Source: Castor canadensis (taxonomy: Eukaryota; Chordata; Mammalia; Rodentia; Castoridae). Taken from it: a stretch of DNA of 64,000 nucleotides. The position numbers were made by a program, and so were the translations under genes. Under the pieces are notes generated by a model. It saw nothing but the letters and a program-made list of their open reading frames with translations. It searched no databases and was not told the origin of the DNA. The stretch covers positions 10,324,001 through 10,388,000 of the forward strand of contig NC_133401.1 of NCBI RefSeq assembly GCF_047511655.1, given 5' to 3'. This document shows, piece after piece, positions 21,372 to 34,335 of the stretch (the first letter of the stretch is position 1; each line of letters begins with the position of its first letter).

Positions 21372-24178
21372 CAAATAGGAGAGAAATAATAAAAATAATA
21401 GCTGAAATCAACGAAATAGAAACCAAAAAAATCATACAAAGAATTAAGGAAACAAAAAGTTGGTTCTTTGAAAAAATAAACAAGATCGATAGACCCCTGG
21501 CAAACCTGACTAAAATGAGGAGAGAAAAAACCCAAATTAGTAGAATCAGGAATGCAAAAGGGGAGATAACAACAAACACCATGGAAGTCCAGGAAATCAT
21601 CAGAGACTACTTTGAGAACCTACATGCAAATAAATTTGAAAATCTAAAAGAAATGGACAGATTTCTAGATACATATGATCATCCAAAACTGAACCAAGAG
21701 GAAATTAATCACCTGAATAGACCTATAACACAAAATGAAATTGAAGTAGCAATCAAGAGTCTCCCCAAAAAGAAAAGTCCAGGACCTGAAGGATTCTCTG
21801 CTGAACTCTATCAGACCTTTAAAGAACTGGTACCAACACTCCTTAAACTGTTCCACGAAATAGAAAGGGAAGGAAAACTGCCAAACACATTTTATGAAGC
21901 CAGTATTACACTTATCCCAAACCCAGGCAAAGACACCTCCAAAAAGGAGAACTATAGGCCAATCTCCTTAAAGAACATTGATGCAAAACTCCTGAACAAA
22001 ATAATGGCAAACCGAATTCAGCAACACATCAAAAAGATTATTCACCACGACCAAGTAGGCTTCATCCCAGGGATGCAGGCGTGGTTCCACATATGAAAAT
22101 CAATAAACGTAATAAACCACATTAACAGAAGCAAAGACAAAAAACACTTGATCATCTCAATAGATGCAGAAAAAGCCTTTGATAAGATCCAACATCATTT
22201 CACGATAAAAACTCTAAGAAAACTAGGAATAGAAGGAAAGTTCAACATTATAAAAGCTATATATGACAAACCTACAGCCAGCATTATACTTAATGGAGAA
22301 AAACTGAAACCATTCCCTCTAAAATCAGGAACCAGACAAGGATGCCCACTATCTCCACTCCTATTGAACACAGTACTGGAATTCCTAGCCAGAGCAATTA
22401 GGCAAGAAGAAGGAATAAAAGGAATACAAATAGGTAAAGAAACTGTCAAAATATCCCTATTTGCAGATGACATGATCCTATACCTTAAAGACCCAAAAAA
22501 CTCTACTCAGAAGCTTCTAGATATCATCAATAGCTATAGCAAGGTACCAGGATATAAAATCAACATAGAAAAATCATTAGCATTTCTATACACTAACAAT
22601 GAGCAAACTGAAAAAGAATATATGAAAACAATTCCATTTACAATAGCCTCAAAAAAATCAAATACCTAGCTGTAAACCTAACAAAAGATGTGAAAGACCT
22701 CTACAAGGAAAACTATAAACTTCTGAAGAAAGAGATTGAGGAAGACTAGAAAGTGGAGAGATCTCCCATGTTCATGGATTGGTAGAATCAACATAGTAAA
22801 AATGTCGATACTCCCAAAAGTAATCTACATGTTTAATGCAATTCCCATCAAAATTCCAATGACATTCATTAAAGAGATTGAAAAATCTACCGTGAAATTT
22901 ATATGGAAACACAAGAGGCCACGAATAGCCAAGGCAATACTCAGTCAAAAGAACAGTGCAGGAGGTATCACAATACCTGACTTCAAACTGTATTACAAAG
23001 CAATAACAATAAAAACAGCATGGTACTGGCACAAAAACAGACATGAAGACCAGTGGAACAGAATAGAGGACCCCGATACGAAGCCACACAACTATAACAA
23101 ACTTGTATTTGACAAAGGAGCTAAAAATATATGATGGAGAAATAGCAGCCTCTTCAACAAAAACTGTTGGGAAAACTGGTTAGCAGTCTGCAAAAAACTG
23201 AAACTAGATCCATGTACATCACCCTATACCAAGATTAACTCAAAATGGATCAAGGATCTTAATATCAGACCCCAAACTCTTAAGTTGATACAGGAAAGAG
23301 TGGGAAATACTCCGGAGTTAGTAGGTATAGGTAAGAACTTTCTCAATGAAACCCCAGCAGCACAGCAACTAAGAGATAGCATAGATAAATGGGACCTCAT
23401 ACAGCTAAAAAGCTTCTGTTCATCAAAAGAAATGGTCTCTAAACTGAAGAGAACACCCACAGAGTGGGAGAAAATATTTGCCAGCTACACATCAGACAAA
23501 GGACTGATAACCAGAATATATAGGGAACTTAAAAAACTAAATTCTCCCAAAACTAATGAACCAATAAAGAAATGGGCAAGTGAACCAAACAGAACTTTCT
23601 CAAAAGAAGAAATTCAAATGGCCAGAAAACACATGAAAAAATGCTCACCATCTCTAGCAATAAAGGAAATGCAAATTAAAACCACGCTAAGATTCCACCT
23701 CACCCCTGTTAGAATAGCCATCATCAGCAACACCAACAACAACAGGTGTTGGCGAGGATGCGGAGAAAAAGGAACCCTCTTACACTGTTGGTGGGAATGT
23801 AAACTAGTACAACCACTCTGGAAAAAAATCTGGAGGCTACTTAAAAAGCTAGACATCGATCTACCATTTGATCCAGTAATACCACTCTTGGGGATATACC
23901 CAAAAGACTGTTACTCCAGAGGCACCTGCACACCCATGTTTATTGCGGCACTATTCACAATAGCCAAGTTATGGAAACAGCCAAGATGCCCCACCACTGA
24001 CGAATGGATTAAGAAAATGTGGTATCTATACACAATGGAATTCTATGCAGCCATGAAGAAGAACGAAATGTTATCATTTGCTGGTAAATGGATGGAATTG
24101 GAGAACATCATTCTGAGTGAGGTTAGCCTGGCCCAAAAGACCAAAAATCATATGTTCTCCCTCATATGTGGACATTAG
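21372..24178 (+). pseudogene. L1-B2 ORF2 fragment
   Basis: Contains the reverse transcriptase (FADD near 22462-22473) and the C-terminal cysteine motif. Lesions are TGA for CGA at 22094-22096 (the same codon as in L1-B), a one-base loss in an A run near 22656, a two-base loss near 22748 that restores the frame, and TGA for CGA at 23132-23134. The last part is open from 23285 to the TAG at 24178. Confidence 0.9.
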
Positions 24179-24690
24179 ATCAAGGGTAAACACAACAAGG
24201 GGATTGGACTATGAGCACATGATAAAAGCGAGAGCACACAATGGAGGGGTGAGGATAGGTAAGACACCTAAAAAATTAGCTAGCATTTGTTGCCCTCAAC
24301 GCAGAGAAACTAAAGCAGATACCTTAAAAGCAACTGAGGCCAATAGGAAAAGGGGAACAGGTACTAGAGAAAAGGTTAGTTCAAGAAGAATTAACCTAGA
24401 AGGTAACACCCACGCACAGGAAATCAATGTGAGTCAATGCCCTGTATAGCTATCCTTATCTCAACCACCAAAAACCCTTGTTCCTTCCTATTATTGCTTA
24501 TACTCTCTCTACAACAAAATTAGAAATAAGGGCAAAATAGTTTCTGCTGGGTATTGAGGGGGGGAAGGGAGGGGGCGGAGTGGGTGGTAAGGGAGGGGGT
24601 GGGGGCAGGGGGGAGAAATGAACCAAGCCTTGTATGCACATATGAATACTAAAAGAAAAAGGAAAAAATTAAAAATTAAAAATAAAAATA
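24179..24690 (+). other. L1-B2 3'UTR
   Basis: The 3'UTR has a G-rich tract at about 24557-24615 and an A-rich end with TTAAAAATTAAAAATAAAAA units. Confidence 0.85.
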
Positions 24691-24791
24691 ATATGACCAA
24701 GTGTTGAGTTGTAAGAGACACAGTTGCTTGTTTTATTCTTTACAAATTTCTCTGTTTTCTTTCTTCTCAGAATTAGAAAATGGAAAAAAAA
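24691..24791 (+). other. Non-L1 segment between L1-B2 and the outer TSD
   Basis: About 90 bp of sequence unlike L1 (starting ATATGACCAAGTGTTGAG) lie between the L1-B2 end and the final A run. A pyrimidine tract and CAG near 24769 resemble a splice acceptor. It is a candidate 3' transduction, with a second poly(A) at its end. No canonical AATAAA is visible just upstream of the A run. Confidence 0.5.
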
Positions 24792-24805
24792 AAACATTAT
24801 GGAGA

Positions 24806-25135
24806 TACCTGGGCATGGACCAGACTGTAGACCTCTGAGATCCTAAGCAGGTGTGGGCTACATCCCAAGCTTTGCTTCACCAGGGAATAAACACAGGTCC
24901 AAAGGATTTGGTGTGTGAGCACCTGCCTGTGGACCAGCCATGGGGGAGGCAGAGGTAGAAGAATCTCAGTCCAAGGCAGGCCCTGGGCAAAAGCAGGAGA
25001 CCCTACTTGAAAAAATACACTAAGCCAAAAGGGCTGTGGTTTGGTTCAAGTGGTAGAGGGCAATCCAGAAAGTGCAAGGTCCTGAATTCAGTTCCTAGTA
25101 CTGCAAGCAAAACCAACCAGCCTAACAACAAATAA
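24806..25135 (+). repeat. Diverged composite SINE sequence
   Basis: Features are GAGGCAGAGGTAGAAGAAT and GAGACCCTACTTGAAAAA, then an ID-like part GGTTCAAGTGGTAGAGG and a degenerate TTCAGTTCCTAGTACTGC end. The first 90 bp are less certain. Confidence 0.6.
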
Positions 25136-25319
25136 AATCAAACAAAACAAAAGAACAGGCTCTTTGATTACTCACGGAAGCTGTCCTGAATTGTGTCCAG
25201 TGTTCACAGCTCTAACCTGAGAGTCTGTATACTAAACACTTAGGTCTCAGGGTGGAGGGCTAGGCACATGTGGGTCTCCCTACATCACAGAACAAATAGA
25301 TACTAGGAACAGCACTCAG

Positions 25320-25515
25320 ACAAGAAAAAGAAAGAACATGCATCCAAGAAAAAGGAATAAGGAAACCTCTCTACTTGCAAAGGATATGATCCTGTATCTG
25401 AAACCCCCAAAGTGTCCACAAAAACAGCTGCTAGATTAATAAATGAATCCAGTAAAGTTGCAGGATACAAAATAAGGCATCAAGCTATCCAGGAGACACA
25501 TCCACCAGCACTGCA
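25320..25515 (+). repeat. Old L1 ORF2 fragment
   Basis: ATATGATCCTGTATCTGAAA and GTTGCAGGATACAAAATAAG match the region just after the FADD motif in L1 ORF2, strongly diverged. Confidence 0.6.
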
Positions 25516-26095
25516 TAGAGGGGATGAACCACAGGCCTCTTTCTCCTTGGTGGGGTTTGCCATCCCTCTTCAAGCTGCTGCTTGATAGTCAGGCTTGTTA
25601 CTCACTTGCCTCTGGGAGATGACACAACAAACAGTGGACCTGGGAGTCGGGCTGATGGTAAGGATGTAAGAATCAACTTGTCAGGTCTTTTCTGTCAAAT
25701 GGGTTCATGCATAGTATATTATCATTGTACAGATGTCAGCTTAACTTCCCCCAAATTATAGCCTCTGTGCCTTGTGAGATGTCACTTAACCAAATAAATT
25801 CCTGTTTTAAAACAAAAAGCGGTTCTTCTTAGCTGAGCAAGTTCATTTGATCACCTGGTGTCCAAGTTTCAGAAACTGCTTGCTTACTTGTTCAGGTAAA
25901 TCTTTGCTCTTCCTGCACCGAGGTCACTTGCCCCACCCGAAACCTGTTCAGTCAGGGTGAGGGGCAGCTTGCGTTAGAGATCAACCCTTAGCAGACTTCC
26001 CACCCAGTGTGCTTGCTAACAGGACTCTGTCTGTGGCACACCCTTCTGCAGAAGTCAATTTTGTCTAGCCTATTAACACCCCAATATCCCAAATT
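25516..26095. other. Host sequence, nothing recognised
   Basis: Contains an AATAAA near 25795 but no supported transcript, exon or repeat family. Confidence 0.35.
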
Positions 26096-26099
26096 CATT

Positions 26100-26700
26100 T
26101 CTAACAATGATCAGGAAAAAGGGAACACCTGTACACTGTTGGAATGTGGTGAGCACAGCCATAGTAGAGAATGGTATGAGGATTCTAAAACTCTAAAACT
26201 GGAACTATCTTGTGACCCAGCAATCCCTCTTCTGGGTATATCTCTAAGCTTCGAGAAATCATCACCTTGTAAAGATAATTTGCTCCACCATGGTCACTGC
26301 AGCTTTATTCACAGCAGCCAAGACATGGAAACAAACTACATGTACATCAATGGATAAATGGATAAAAGTCCTCTAACGCACACATATAAGGGAATATTAT
26401 TTGCCCCCAACAAAGAATGTGATCTTGCTATTTGTCAAAACAGAGATAAGCCTAGAGGATTTCACACAAAGTGAAACAAGCCAGACACAGAAAGGAGAAG
26501 ATTCCACGATGTCACTTACATGTGTAATTTTGAAAAATCAAATACACAGAGGTAGAAGACAACACTACTTAGCATATATAGTATAGTGGAGGAGGAATGG
26601 GGGAGGTGTAGGTCAGTAGGTAGTAACAGATATGTAGAATGAACAAGTACTATACAATGTCACTTACATACAGAATATTTAAAAAGCCAAACATCAAAGT
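26100..26700 (+). repeat. Old L1 ORF2 3' end
   Basis: Matches the C-terminal L1 ORF2 region (GACCCAGCAATCCCTCTTCT, then CACAGCAGCCAAGACATGGA). It is far more diverged than L1-A to L1-C. Confidence 0.8.
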
Positions 26701-26721
26701 TTGACTTCTTGTCTTTTGTTG

Positions 26722-26910
26722 CTGGCACTGGGTTTGAACTCAGGGCTTGCCAGGCAAGTGCTCTACCACTTGAGCCACTCCTCCAATCTTTTTTCATGAT
26801 TGGTTTTGTAAAGATAGGGGCTTTGAACTATTTGCATTGATTGGAAAATCCATCTCACCTTGTCTCATGAGTTGCTAGGAAGCCTGACTTCTCTAAGTGG
26901 CTGGGCTGGG
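26722..26910 (-). repeat. Composite SINE
   Basis: Reverse-strand ID-like part (TGGGTTTGAACTCAGGG, CTCTACCACTTGAGCCACTC), then a diverged B1-like part. Confidence 0.82.
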
Positions 26911-27450
26911 GTGGGGAAGGAAGGGGAGCTGTTGAACAAAGGGTGCACAGTTTCAGTTAAGAAGGAGGAATGAATTCTACTGGTATACTGCACAGTGTCA
27001 TGACTACAGTTAGTAATCATGGCTTGCATATTTCAGTTGCTAAAAGAGTAAATTTCAAATGTTCTCCTATCACAGAGAAATGTTGAGTATGTGAGGTGGA
27101 AATGTTGAGAAGCCAGACTCAATCATTCCCCAAAGCACATACCATCCCATCATGCCCCATATATGGCAATATTATTGCCAATGACAATAACAAACATGAC
27201 AAACATACTGAAATCTAAAATCGGATAGTTATCAAGCACCTTTAGGTTTATTAGAAGAAACCAGCCAGTTATGTTAGGTCCCAGCTTGGCTCCAGTTCAA
27301 TTTAGTTCCATAAAAACATCTCAGTGAAAGTGAATATAACCCCTGCTGAATGTTCCTGTCAGGACAATGTGATGAGAAAATGAAATAAAAGGCACTCATA
27401 TGAGGAAGGAAGAAGGAAAACTATCTGTACTTTCCCAAAAGTGTTCAGCA
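26911..27450. other. Host sequence, nothing recognised
   Basis: No repeat family or coding potential is recognised. The start may include a few bases of the SINE above. Confidence 0.35.
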
Positions 27451-27454
27451 GATA

Positions 27455-28012
27455 TAAGTGTTATTGGTAGAGTATTTAGTGTCTTTTAACTTTAGAATCA
27501 TGTCATCTGAAATAGGGGTAATTTGCTTCTTCCTTCCCATTTGTGTCCCTTCTCTTTATTCCCTTGCTGAATTGTTCTGGCTAGGAATTCAAGCAGTTTA
27601 AGAGTATAGGGAAAGGACACCCTTGTCTTGTTCCTGATTTTAGGGGAAATGCTTTCAGTTTTTCCCAACTTAGTATAATTTTGATTATAGTCTTGTCATA
27701 TAGAGCCTTTTTATATTCAGTCACATTTCATTGATTCCCAGTTTCTTCGGAGCTATTATCAGGAAGGTATGTTTACTTCTGTGAAAGGCTTTCCTGCTTA
27801 TCTTAATATGATCATGTGATTTTGTCCTTTATTCTGTTTCCATGCTGTTTTGCAGTAATGGATTTGCATATGTTGAACCATCCTTGCATGATTTGATTAT
27901 GGAATATGGTCTATCTACTATGATGTTGAATTTGGTTTGCAGGTATTAAATTAAGATTTTTGCATCTGTGTTCCTTAAGGAAATTGGTCTATAATTTTCT
28001 TTTTGTTCTCAA
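27455..28012 (-). repeat. Old L1 ORF2 fragment (reverse transcriptase region)
   Basis: Read on the minus strand this matches mid-ORF2. Plus-strand phrases such as CTTGTCTTGTTCCTGATTTT, AATGCTTTCAGTTTTTCCC and ATGTTGAACCATCCTTGCAT are characteristic antisense L1 sequence. Confidence 0.82.
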
Positions 28013-29050
28013 TGTTCAGCCAGGACTGTGTAGTGGCAGGGTGGAGGTGCAGTTTCTCCCTGCTGGCCTGGGGGTATCTCAGTACCCAAATTTTTGCCCA
28101 TGTGCTCAAGGTACATGGGGAATGGAAGGTAAACTGCAGCCTCAACTACCTCCACTACCTGGTAAGCTGGACTGAGAATGATACTCCCAAAATATGCCAT
28201 TTTTGGATACTGAGAAATTTGAACTAAAGGAAGTTGAATAATCCTAAAACCCACCTCAGAATCAGGGTCCCCCTCACCTTTCATTGTTTGTCCCCTCACT
28301 GTACAGGACAAGGCTGCCTGCAATGGTATCATATGCACCTGAAGTCCCAACCCTTCAAAGAAGAAACAGTCCTCTTTAGTCCTTTCTCTAAGCTTCCCTC
28401 AACTCAACTCAGAATGGAAGAAGAACCCTAAAGGATGTCAACACACATGGACAGACTCTTCTCACCTACTACTGTCCTTACTTTGATTGCAAAGACAATC
28501 CTTCACCAACTACTTTCTGTTCTGCAGGCAAAATGCACTTTGTTCCTGGTTTCTGTTAGCTCTCCATGCCTGCTGAGTTCCCCAGAATCACCAACATTCC
28601 CCCTGAAATTCCCTGTTGCCTCCTTCCCTTACACAAGAGGAATATAGACTAAATGTTTACATTTAGTTTCTAAATGATATTGGGATAATATAAAATGTAT
28701 TGGGGTGATAAAGTATAATTTCTTCTTTTTTGCCTGTTGATAAACTTGGACACCTTTTCTCCTTGAAAAAATGGAGAGCCGACCATATAGAGGCACAGGG
28801 AGGACCCACAGTTCTCCTCCTCCCGCCAAACAGGAGTCACATATGTTGTGTTTGGGTTGGGGAAGCAGAGGAGATGTCAGGGCGCAGGCTGCTGGTAACC
28901 AAAGATGTAACTCACCTTTCCCACTCCGAGGCAGTAGTGAAATCTGTGATCTCAAACACCTCAGACTTGGGCTGTGGGAAGAGGAGGAAAAGAAACAGAG
29001 ATTTAGCCCTAGAGTGATGACGTGGAGGAGAGAACTTAGTGACAGCGATA
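28013..29050. other. Host sequence with possible LTR remnant
   Basis: Several short frames overlap here, but I see no recognisable domain. The part at about 28165-28660 (GAGAATGATACTCCCAAAAT onward) has the feel of an old mammalian LTR, but I cannot name it. Confidence 0.3.
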
Positions 29051-29180
29051 GAGATTCCAAGATGGTGGCTAGAGGGAGGAAGCAGAAAACGTGACTCCTA
29101 AAGTAAAATCTTGGAGAGACGCTGGAGATACACCTTGCAGGAAAAACCACAGAGAAGAGGCAAAACTTTGACTCATCCAC
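28629..29180 (-). other. Antisense ORF crossing the L1-C 5' end
   Basis: A 183-codon frame starts inside L1-C and reads mostly through host DNA. Its first part (SSVSPRFYFRSHVFCFLPLA) matches the L1-B antisense frame, so a frame leading outward from L1 is kept in both. Expression is unknown. Confidence 0.3.
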
Positions 29181-29705
29181 ACCTCCATGTTAAACGTTAA
29201 ATGGAGAAGCCAGGAGGGCTCCTGCACCACCACCAGACGCCAGAGCCCAGACAGCTTGGGAAGAGGCGGACCACAAGTTTTTTTCCCTTTTGATGAGACA
29301 ATGACAGAACTACTTCTGAGACACCATCTCCAGGGTTGGAGGCTGAGGAACGAAAATCAAAATTACTAAGACTGAAACTTTATTGCATTTGAACTTGGAG
29401 ATTTTTTTTTTGTTTAAAAAAAATTTTTTTTTAGTTTTTATTTTCAATCCTCTGTCTCTCTAATGCCTGTTCAGCTTACTGTTGATTAGTACACTAAAGC
29501 TCCCCATTTATATCTCTGAAACATTTTGTTTATTTATTTATTCTGTTTTTTCCACTTGTTTGTTTAGTTGTTTTCCTTTTTTCTTTAACTTCTTTGCTTT
29601 CCATCTCCTCTCACCCTTCCATTCTAAATATCACCATTAGTATTATTACAAGCTAGAAAATACTCAATTTCATGCAGCACAGGGACAATAAGAACACCAA
29701 GGGCA

Positions 29706-30896
29706 ATGATGGGAAGACAGAAAAAACAGGGAAACCAGTTTCCCTATAGCAAAAAATTACTACAGGAACAGAGGAAAATGAAGAAAACAGATACTCAGAT
29801 CCAGACTCCAAGAAAATGAAGATAAAATAAGCCAAAGAACCCAAAGCCCACAAGAATAATTGAAAAGAAGAAATACTACAGGTACTCAATGAGAATTTTA
29901 TAGCGATGATACTGGATATGGTCAACCAAAATGTACAGGAGACACTCAAGAAATTCCAAGACAACAAAAATAGAGAATTTAAAAAGGCAGAAGAAAAATA
30001 AAAGAAACCATAGAAGCACTGTATAAACACCAAAGTGAAACAAAGAACACGATTAATAAAGAGATAAATGAACTAAGGACAAAAATAGACAACATTAAAG
30101 AGGAAACCACCCAGGATATAGAAATCCTCAGAAAAAGAATGAAACAGAACTGCAAAACAAAACGGAAGGCCAATCCACCAGAATAGAACAAACAGAATAC
30201 AGAATCTCAGCACTTGAAGATGAAATGGTAATTAAAGGAAAAACCGAAAAACTATCAAAAACAACTCAAGACCTGTGAAAAGAAAATGCAAGAAGTCACC
30301 GACTCCATGAAAAGACCAAACTTGAGAATCATGTGCATCGAAGAAGGAGAAGAGGTGCAAGCAAAGGGAATGTGTAATATATTCAACAAAATAATAACAG
30401 AAAATTTCCCGAATCTAGAGAAAGATATTCCCATACAGACTCAAGAGGCCTCCAGGACACCAAACAGACCAGATCAAAATAGAACTACCCCACGATATAT
30501 CATCATTAAAACAACAGTTCAGAAACTAGGGAAAGAATATTGAAGGCTGTAAGAGAGAAAAAACAAATAACATACAAAAGTAAACCCATCAAAATCACAG
30601 CAGACTTCTCAACAGAAACATTAGAAGCAAGAAGAGCTTGGGGTAAGATCTTCCGGGCACTGAATGAACTTCAACCCCAGGATACTCTACCCAGCAAAAC
30701 TATCATTCAAAATAGATGGAGCAATAAAAGTCTTCCATGATAAGCAGAAACTAAAACAATATGTGACCACAAAGCCACCACTACAAAGGATTCTTCAAGG
30801 GATTCTGCACACAGAAAGTGAAACCCAACATAACCATGAAAGGGCAGGGACAGCACCAAACTACAGGAAAAGAAAAAGCAAGAAAGTAGAGAGTAA
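29706..30896 (+). pseudogene. L1-C ORF1, degraded
   Basis: Recognisable from GRQKKQG at the start to the C-terminal region near 30660-30900. Early TAA codons and several small indels split it; open stretches remain at 30286-30543 (RRM-like part) and 30664-30978 (C-terminal part). Confidence 0.85.
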
Positions 30897-30946
30897 CATC
30901 AATTTAGGTACACACAATCAAACCTTCAAACAACTAAGACAACTAA

Positions 30947-33900
30947 ATGACAGGAATCACCATACCTATCAGTACTAACACTTAATGTTAAAGGACTTAA
31001 TTCCCCATCAAAAGGCACCGTTTGATGAAATGGATTAAAAAGGAAGATCCAACAATTTGTTGCTTACAGGAGACCCATCTCACTGACAGAAATAAGCATC
31101 GGCTTAGGATGAAAGTCTGAAAGAAGATTTACCAAGCCAATGGCCCCCCAAAACAGGGAGGAGTAGCAATACTTATCTCTGACAAAGTAGACTTCAAACC
31201 TACATTGATCAAACAAGATAAAGAAGAACATTCCATACTAATAAAAGGGGAAATAGACCCAAAGGAAATAATAATTATCAACCTATATGCACCCAATGTC
31301 AACACACCCAGTTTCATCAAACATACCCTGATAGACCTAAAAAGCATATATTAACTCCAACACAGTGGTCATGGGAGATTTTAACACCCCATTATCATCA
31401 ATAGATAGGTCATCCAAACAAAAACTCAATAAAGAAATCCAAGATCTAAAATATACAATAGAGCAAATGGTCCTACTTGATGTTTACAGAACATTTCACC
31501 CAACTTCTACACAATATACATTCTTCTCAGCTGCCCATGGAACATTCTCCAAAACAGATCATATCCTAGGGCACAAAGTAAGCCTCAGCAAATACAAGAA
31601 AATAGAAATTATACCATGCATACTATCCAATCACAATGCAATAAAACTAGAACTCAACAACAAAAGTAAAGACAAAAAACATGCAAACAGCTGGAAACTG
31701 AATAACTCATTACTTAATGAACAATGCGTCATTGATGAAATAAAAGAGGAAATTAAAAAGTTCCTGGAAGTCAATGAAAATGAAAACACAACCTATTCAA
31801 ACCTATGGGACACAGCGAAGGCAGTCCTGAGAGGAAAGTTTATAGCCGTGAGTGCATTTATTAAAAAGACTGAAAGATCCCAAATCAATGACCTAATGAT
31901 ACATCTCAAACTCCTAGAAAAACAAGAACAAGCAAATCCCAAAACAAATAGAAGGAGAGAAATAATAAAAATAAGAGCTGAAATCAATGAAATAGAAACC
32001 AAAAAAATCATACAAAGAATTAAGGAAACAAAAAGTTGGTTCTTTGAAAAAATAAACAAGATTGACAGGCCCCTGGCAAACCTGACTGAAATGAGGAGAG
32101 AAAAAACCCAAATTAGTAGAATCAGGAATGCAAAAGGGGAGATAACAACAAACACCATGGAAGTCCAGGAAATCATCAGAGACTACTTTGAGAACCTATA
32201 TGCAAATAAATTTGAAAATCTTAAAGAAATGGACAGATTTCTAGATACATATGATCATCCAAAACTGAACCAAGAGGAAATTAATCACCTGAATAGATCT
32301 ATAACACAAAATGAAATTGAAGCAGCAATCAAGAGTCTCCCCAAAAAGAAAAGTCCAGGACCTGATGGATTCTCTGCTGAATTCTATCAGACGTTTAAAG
32401 AAGAACTGATACCAACTCTCCTTAAACTGTTCCATGAAATAGAAAGGGAAGGAAAACTGCCAAACACATTTTATGAAGCCAGTATTACACTTATCCCAAA
32501 CCCAGGCAAAGAAACCTCCAAAACGGAGAACTCTAGGCCAATCTCCTTAAAGAACATTGATGCAAAAATCCTCAACAAAATAATGGCAAACCGAATTCAA
32601 CAACACATCAAAAAGATTATTCACCACGACCAAGTAGGCTTCATCCCAGGAATGCAGGGGTGATTCAACATACTAAAATCAAGAAAAGTAATAAACTACA
32701 TTAACAGAAGCAAAGACAAAAAACTCTTGATCATCTCAATAGATGCAGAAAAAGCCTTTGATAAGATCCAACATCACTTCATGATAAAAGCTCTAAGAAA
32801 ACTAGGAATAGAAGGAAAGTACCTCAACATTATAAAAGCTATATATGACAAACCTACAGCCAGCATTATACTTAACAGAGAAAAACTGAAACCATTCCCT
32901 CTAAAATCAGGAACCAGACAAGGATGCCCACTATCTCACTCCTATTCAACATAGTACTGGAATTCCTAGCCAGAGCAATTAGGCAAGAAGAAGGAATAAA
33001 AGGAATACAAATAGGTAAAGAAACTGTCAAAATGTCCCTATTTGCAGATGACATGATCCTATACCTTAAAGACCCAAAAAACTCTACTCAAAAGCACCTA
33101 GACACCATCAATAGCTATCAAAAGGTAGCAGGATGTAAAATCAACATAGAAAAATGATTAGCATTTCTATACACTAATAAGGAACAAACTGAGAAAAATA
33201 TATGAAAACAATTCCATTTACAATAGCCTCAAAAAAAATCAAATATCTACATGTAAACTTAACAAAGGATGTGAACGACCTCTACAAGGAAAACTATAAA
33301 CTTTTGAAGAAAGAGATAGAGGAACACTGTAGAAAGTGGAGAGATCTCCCATGCTCATGGATTGGTAGAATCAACATAGTAAAAATGTCTATACTCCGAA
33401 AAGCAATCTACATGTTTAATGCAATTCCCATCAAAATTCCAATGACATTCATTAAAGAGATTGAAAAATCTACTGTTAAATTTATATGGAAACACAAGAG
33501 GCAACGAATAGCCAAGGCAATACTCAGTCAAAAGAACAATGCTGGAGGTATCACGATACCCGACTTCAAACTATATTACAAAGCAATAACGATAAAAACA
33601 ACATGGTACTGGCACAAAAACAGACATGAAGACCAGTGGAACAGAATAGAGGACCCAGATATGAAGCCACACAACTATAACCAACTTGTCTTTGACAAAA
33701 GTGCTAAAAATATACGATGGAGAAAAGACAGCCTCTTCAACAAAAACTGCTGGAAAACTAGTTAACAGTCTGCAAAAAACTGAAACTAGATCCATGTATA
33801 TCACCCTATACCAAGATTAACTCAAAATGGATCAAGGATCTTAATATCAGACCCCAAACTCTAAAGTTGATACAAGAAAGAGTAGGAAATACACTGGAAC

Positions 33901-34335
33901 TAATAGGTATAGGTAAGGACTTTCTGAGTGGAACCCCAGCAGCACAGCAACTAAGAGATAGCATAGATAAATGGGTCTTCATAAAATTAAAAAGCTTCTG
34001 CTCAACAAAAGAAATGGTCTCTAAACTGAAGAGAACACCCACAGAGTGGGAGAAAATATTTGCCAGCTACACATCAGACAAAGGACTGATAACCAGAATA
34101 TATAGGGAACTTAAAAAACTAAATTCTCCCAAAATTAACGAACCAGTAAAGAAATGGGCACGTGAACTAAACAGAACTTTCTCAAAAGAAGAAATTCAAA
34201 TGGCCAAAAAAACACATGAAAAAATGCTCACCATCTCTAGCAATAAAGGAAATGCAAATTAAATCCACTCTAAGATTCCACCTCACCCCTGTTAGAATAG
34301 CCATCATCAACACCACCACCAACAACAGGTGTTGG
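30947..34335 (+). pseudogene. L1-C ORF2, degraded and truncated
   Basis: The longest open part, 31365-32663, covers the GDFN and SNH (for SDH) region and the N-terminal reverse transcriptase. A TGG-to-TGA change ends it. FADD is kept near 33043-33054. The final cysteine motif is cut after CWQ, where sequence of the CpG cassette takes over. Confidence 0.88.

Larger units (their letters stand above)
21371..24690 (+). mobile_element. L1-B2: 5'-truncated LINE-1
   Basis: The fragment begins at about codon 334 of ORF2, downstream of the endonuclease, and runs through the 3'UTR to an A-rich end at about 24690. It is very close to L1-B and L1-A, so all belong to one young family. Confidence 0.92.
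14193..24791 (+). mobile_element. 10.6-kb L1 insertion block with a single outer TSD
   Basis: AAACATTATGGAGA occurs at 14179-14192, just before the L1-B 5' end, and at 24792-24805, after an A run. Between them lie full-length L1-B, 5'-truncated L1-B2 and about 100 bp of non-L1 sequence. L1-B has no TSD of its own at 21371. Two readings fit. L1-B may have inserted first, with L1-B2 then landing in its A-rich tail; the A-rich ends at 21353-21370 and 24775-24794 are similar. Or the whole block may have been copied from one read-through transcript as a 3.4-kb 3' transduction. Confidence 0.85.
29052..34335 (+). mobile_element. L1-C: older, 3'-truncated LINE-1
   Basis: The 5' end is intact with CCAAGATGG at 29057-29065. 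The 5'UTR is internally deleted near 29280: the CpG-rich monomer part is missing. ORF1 and ORF2 carry many indels. The element stops at about 34335 inside the C-terminal cysteine region, where the inverted CpG cassette begins. It is more diverged than L1-A and L1-B. Confidence 0.9.
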
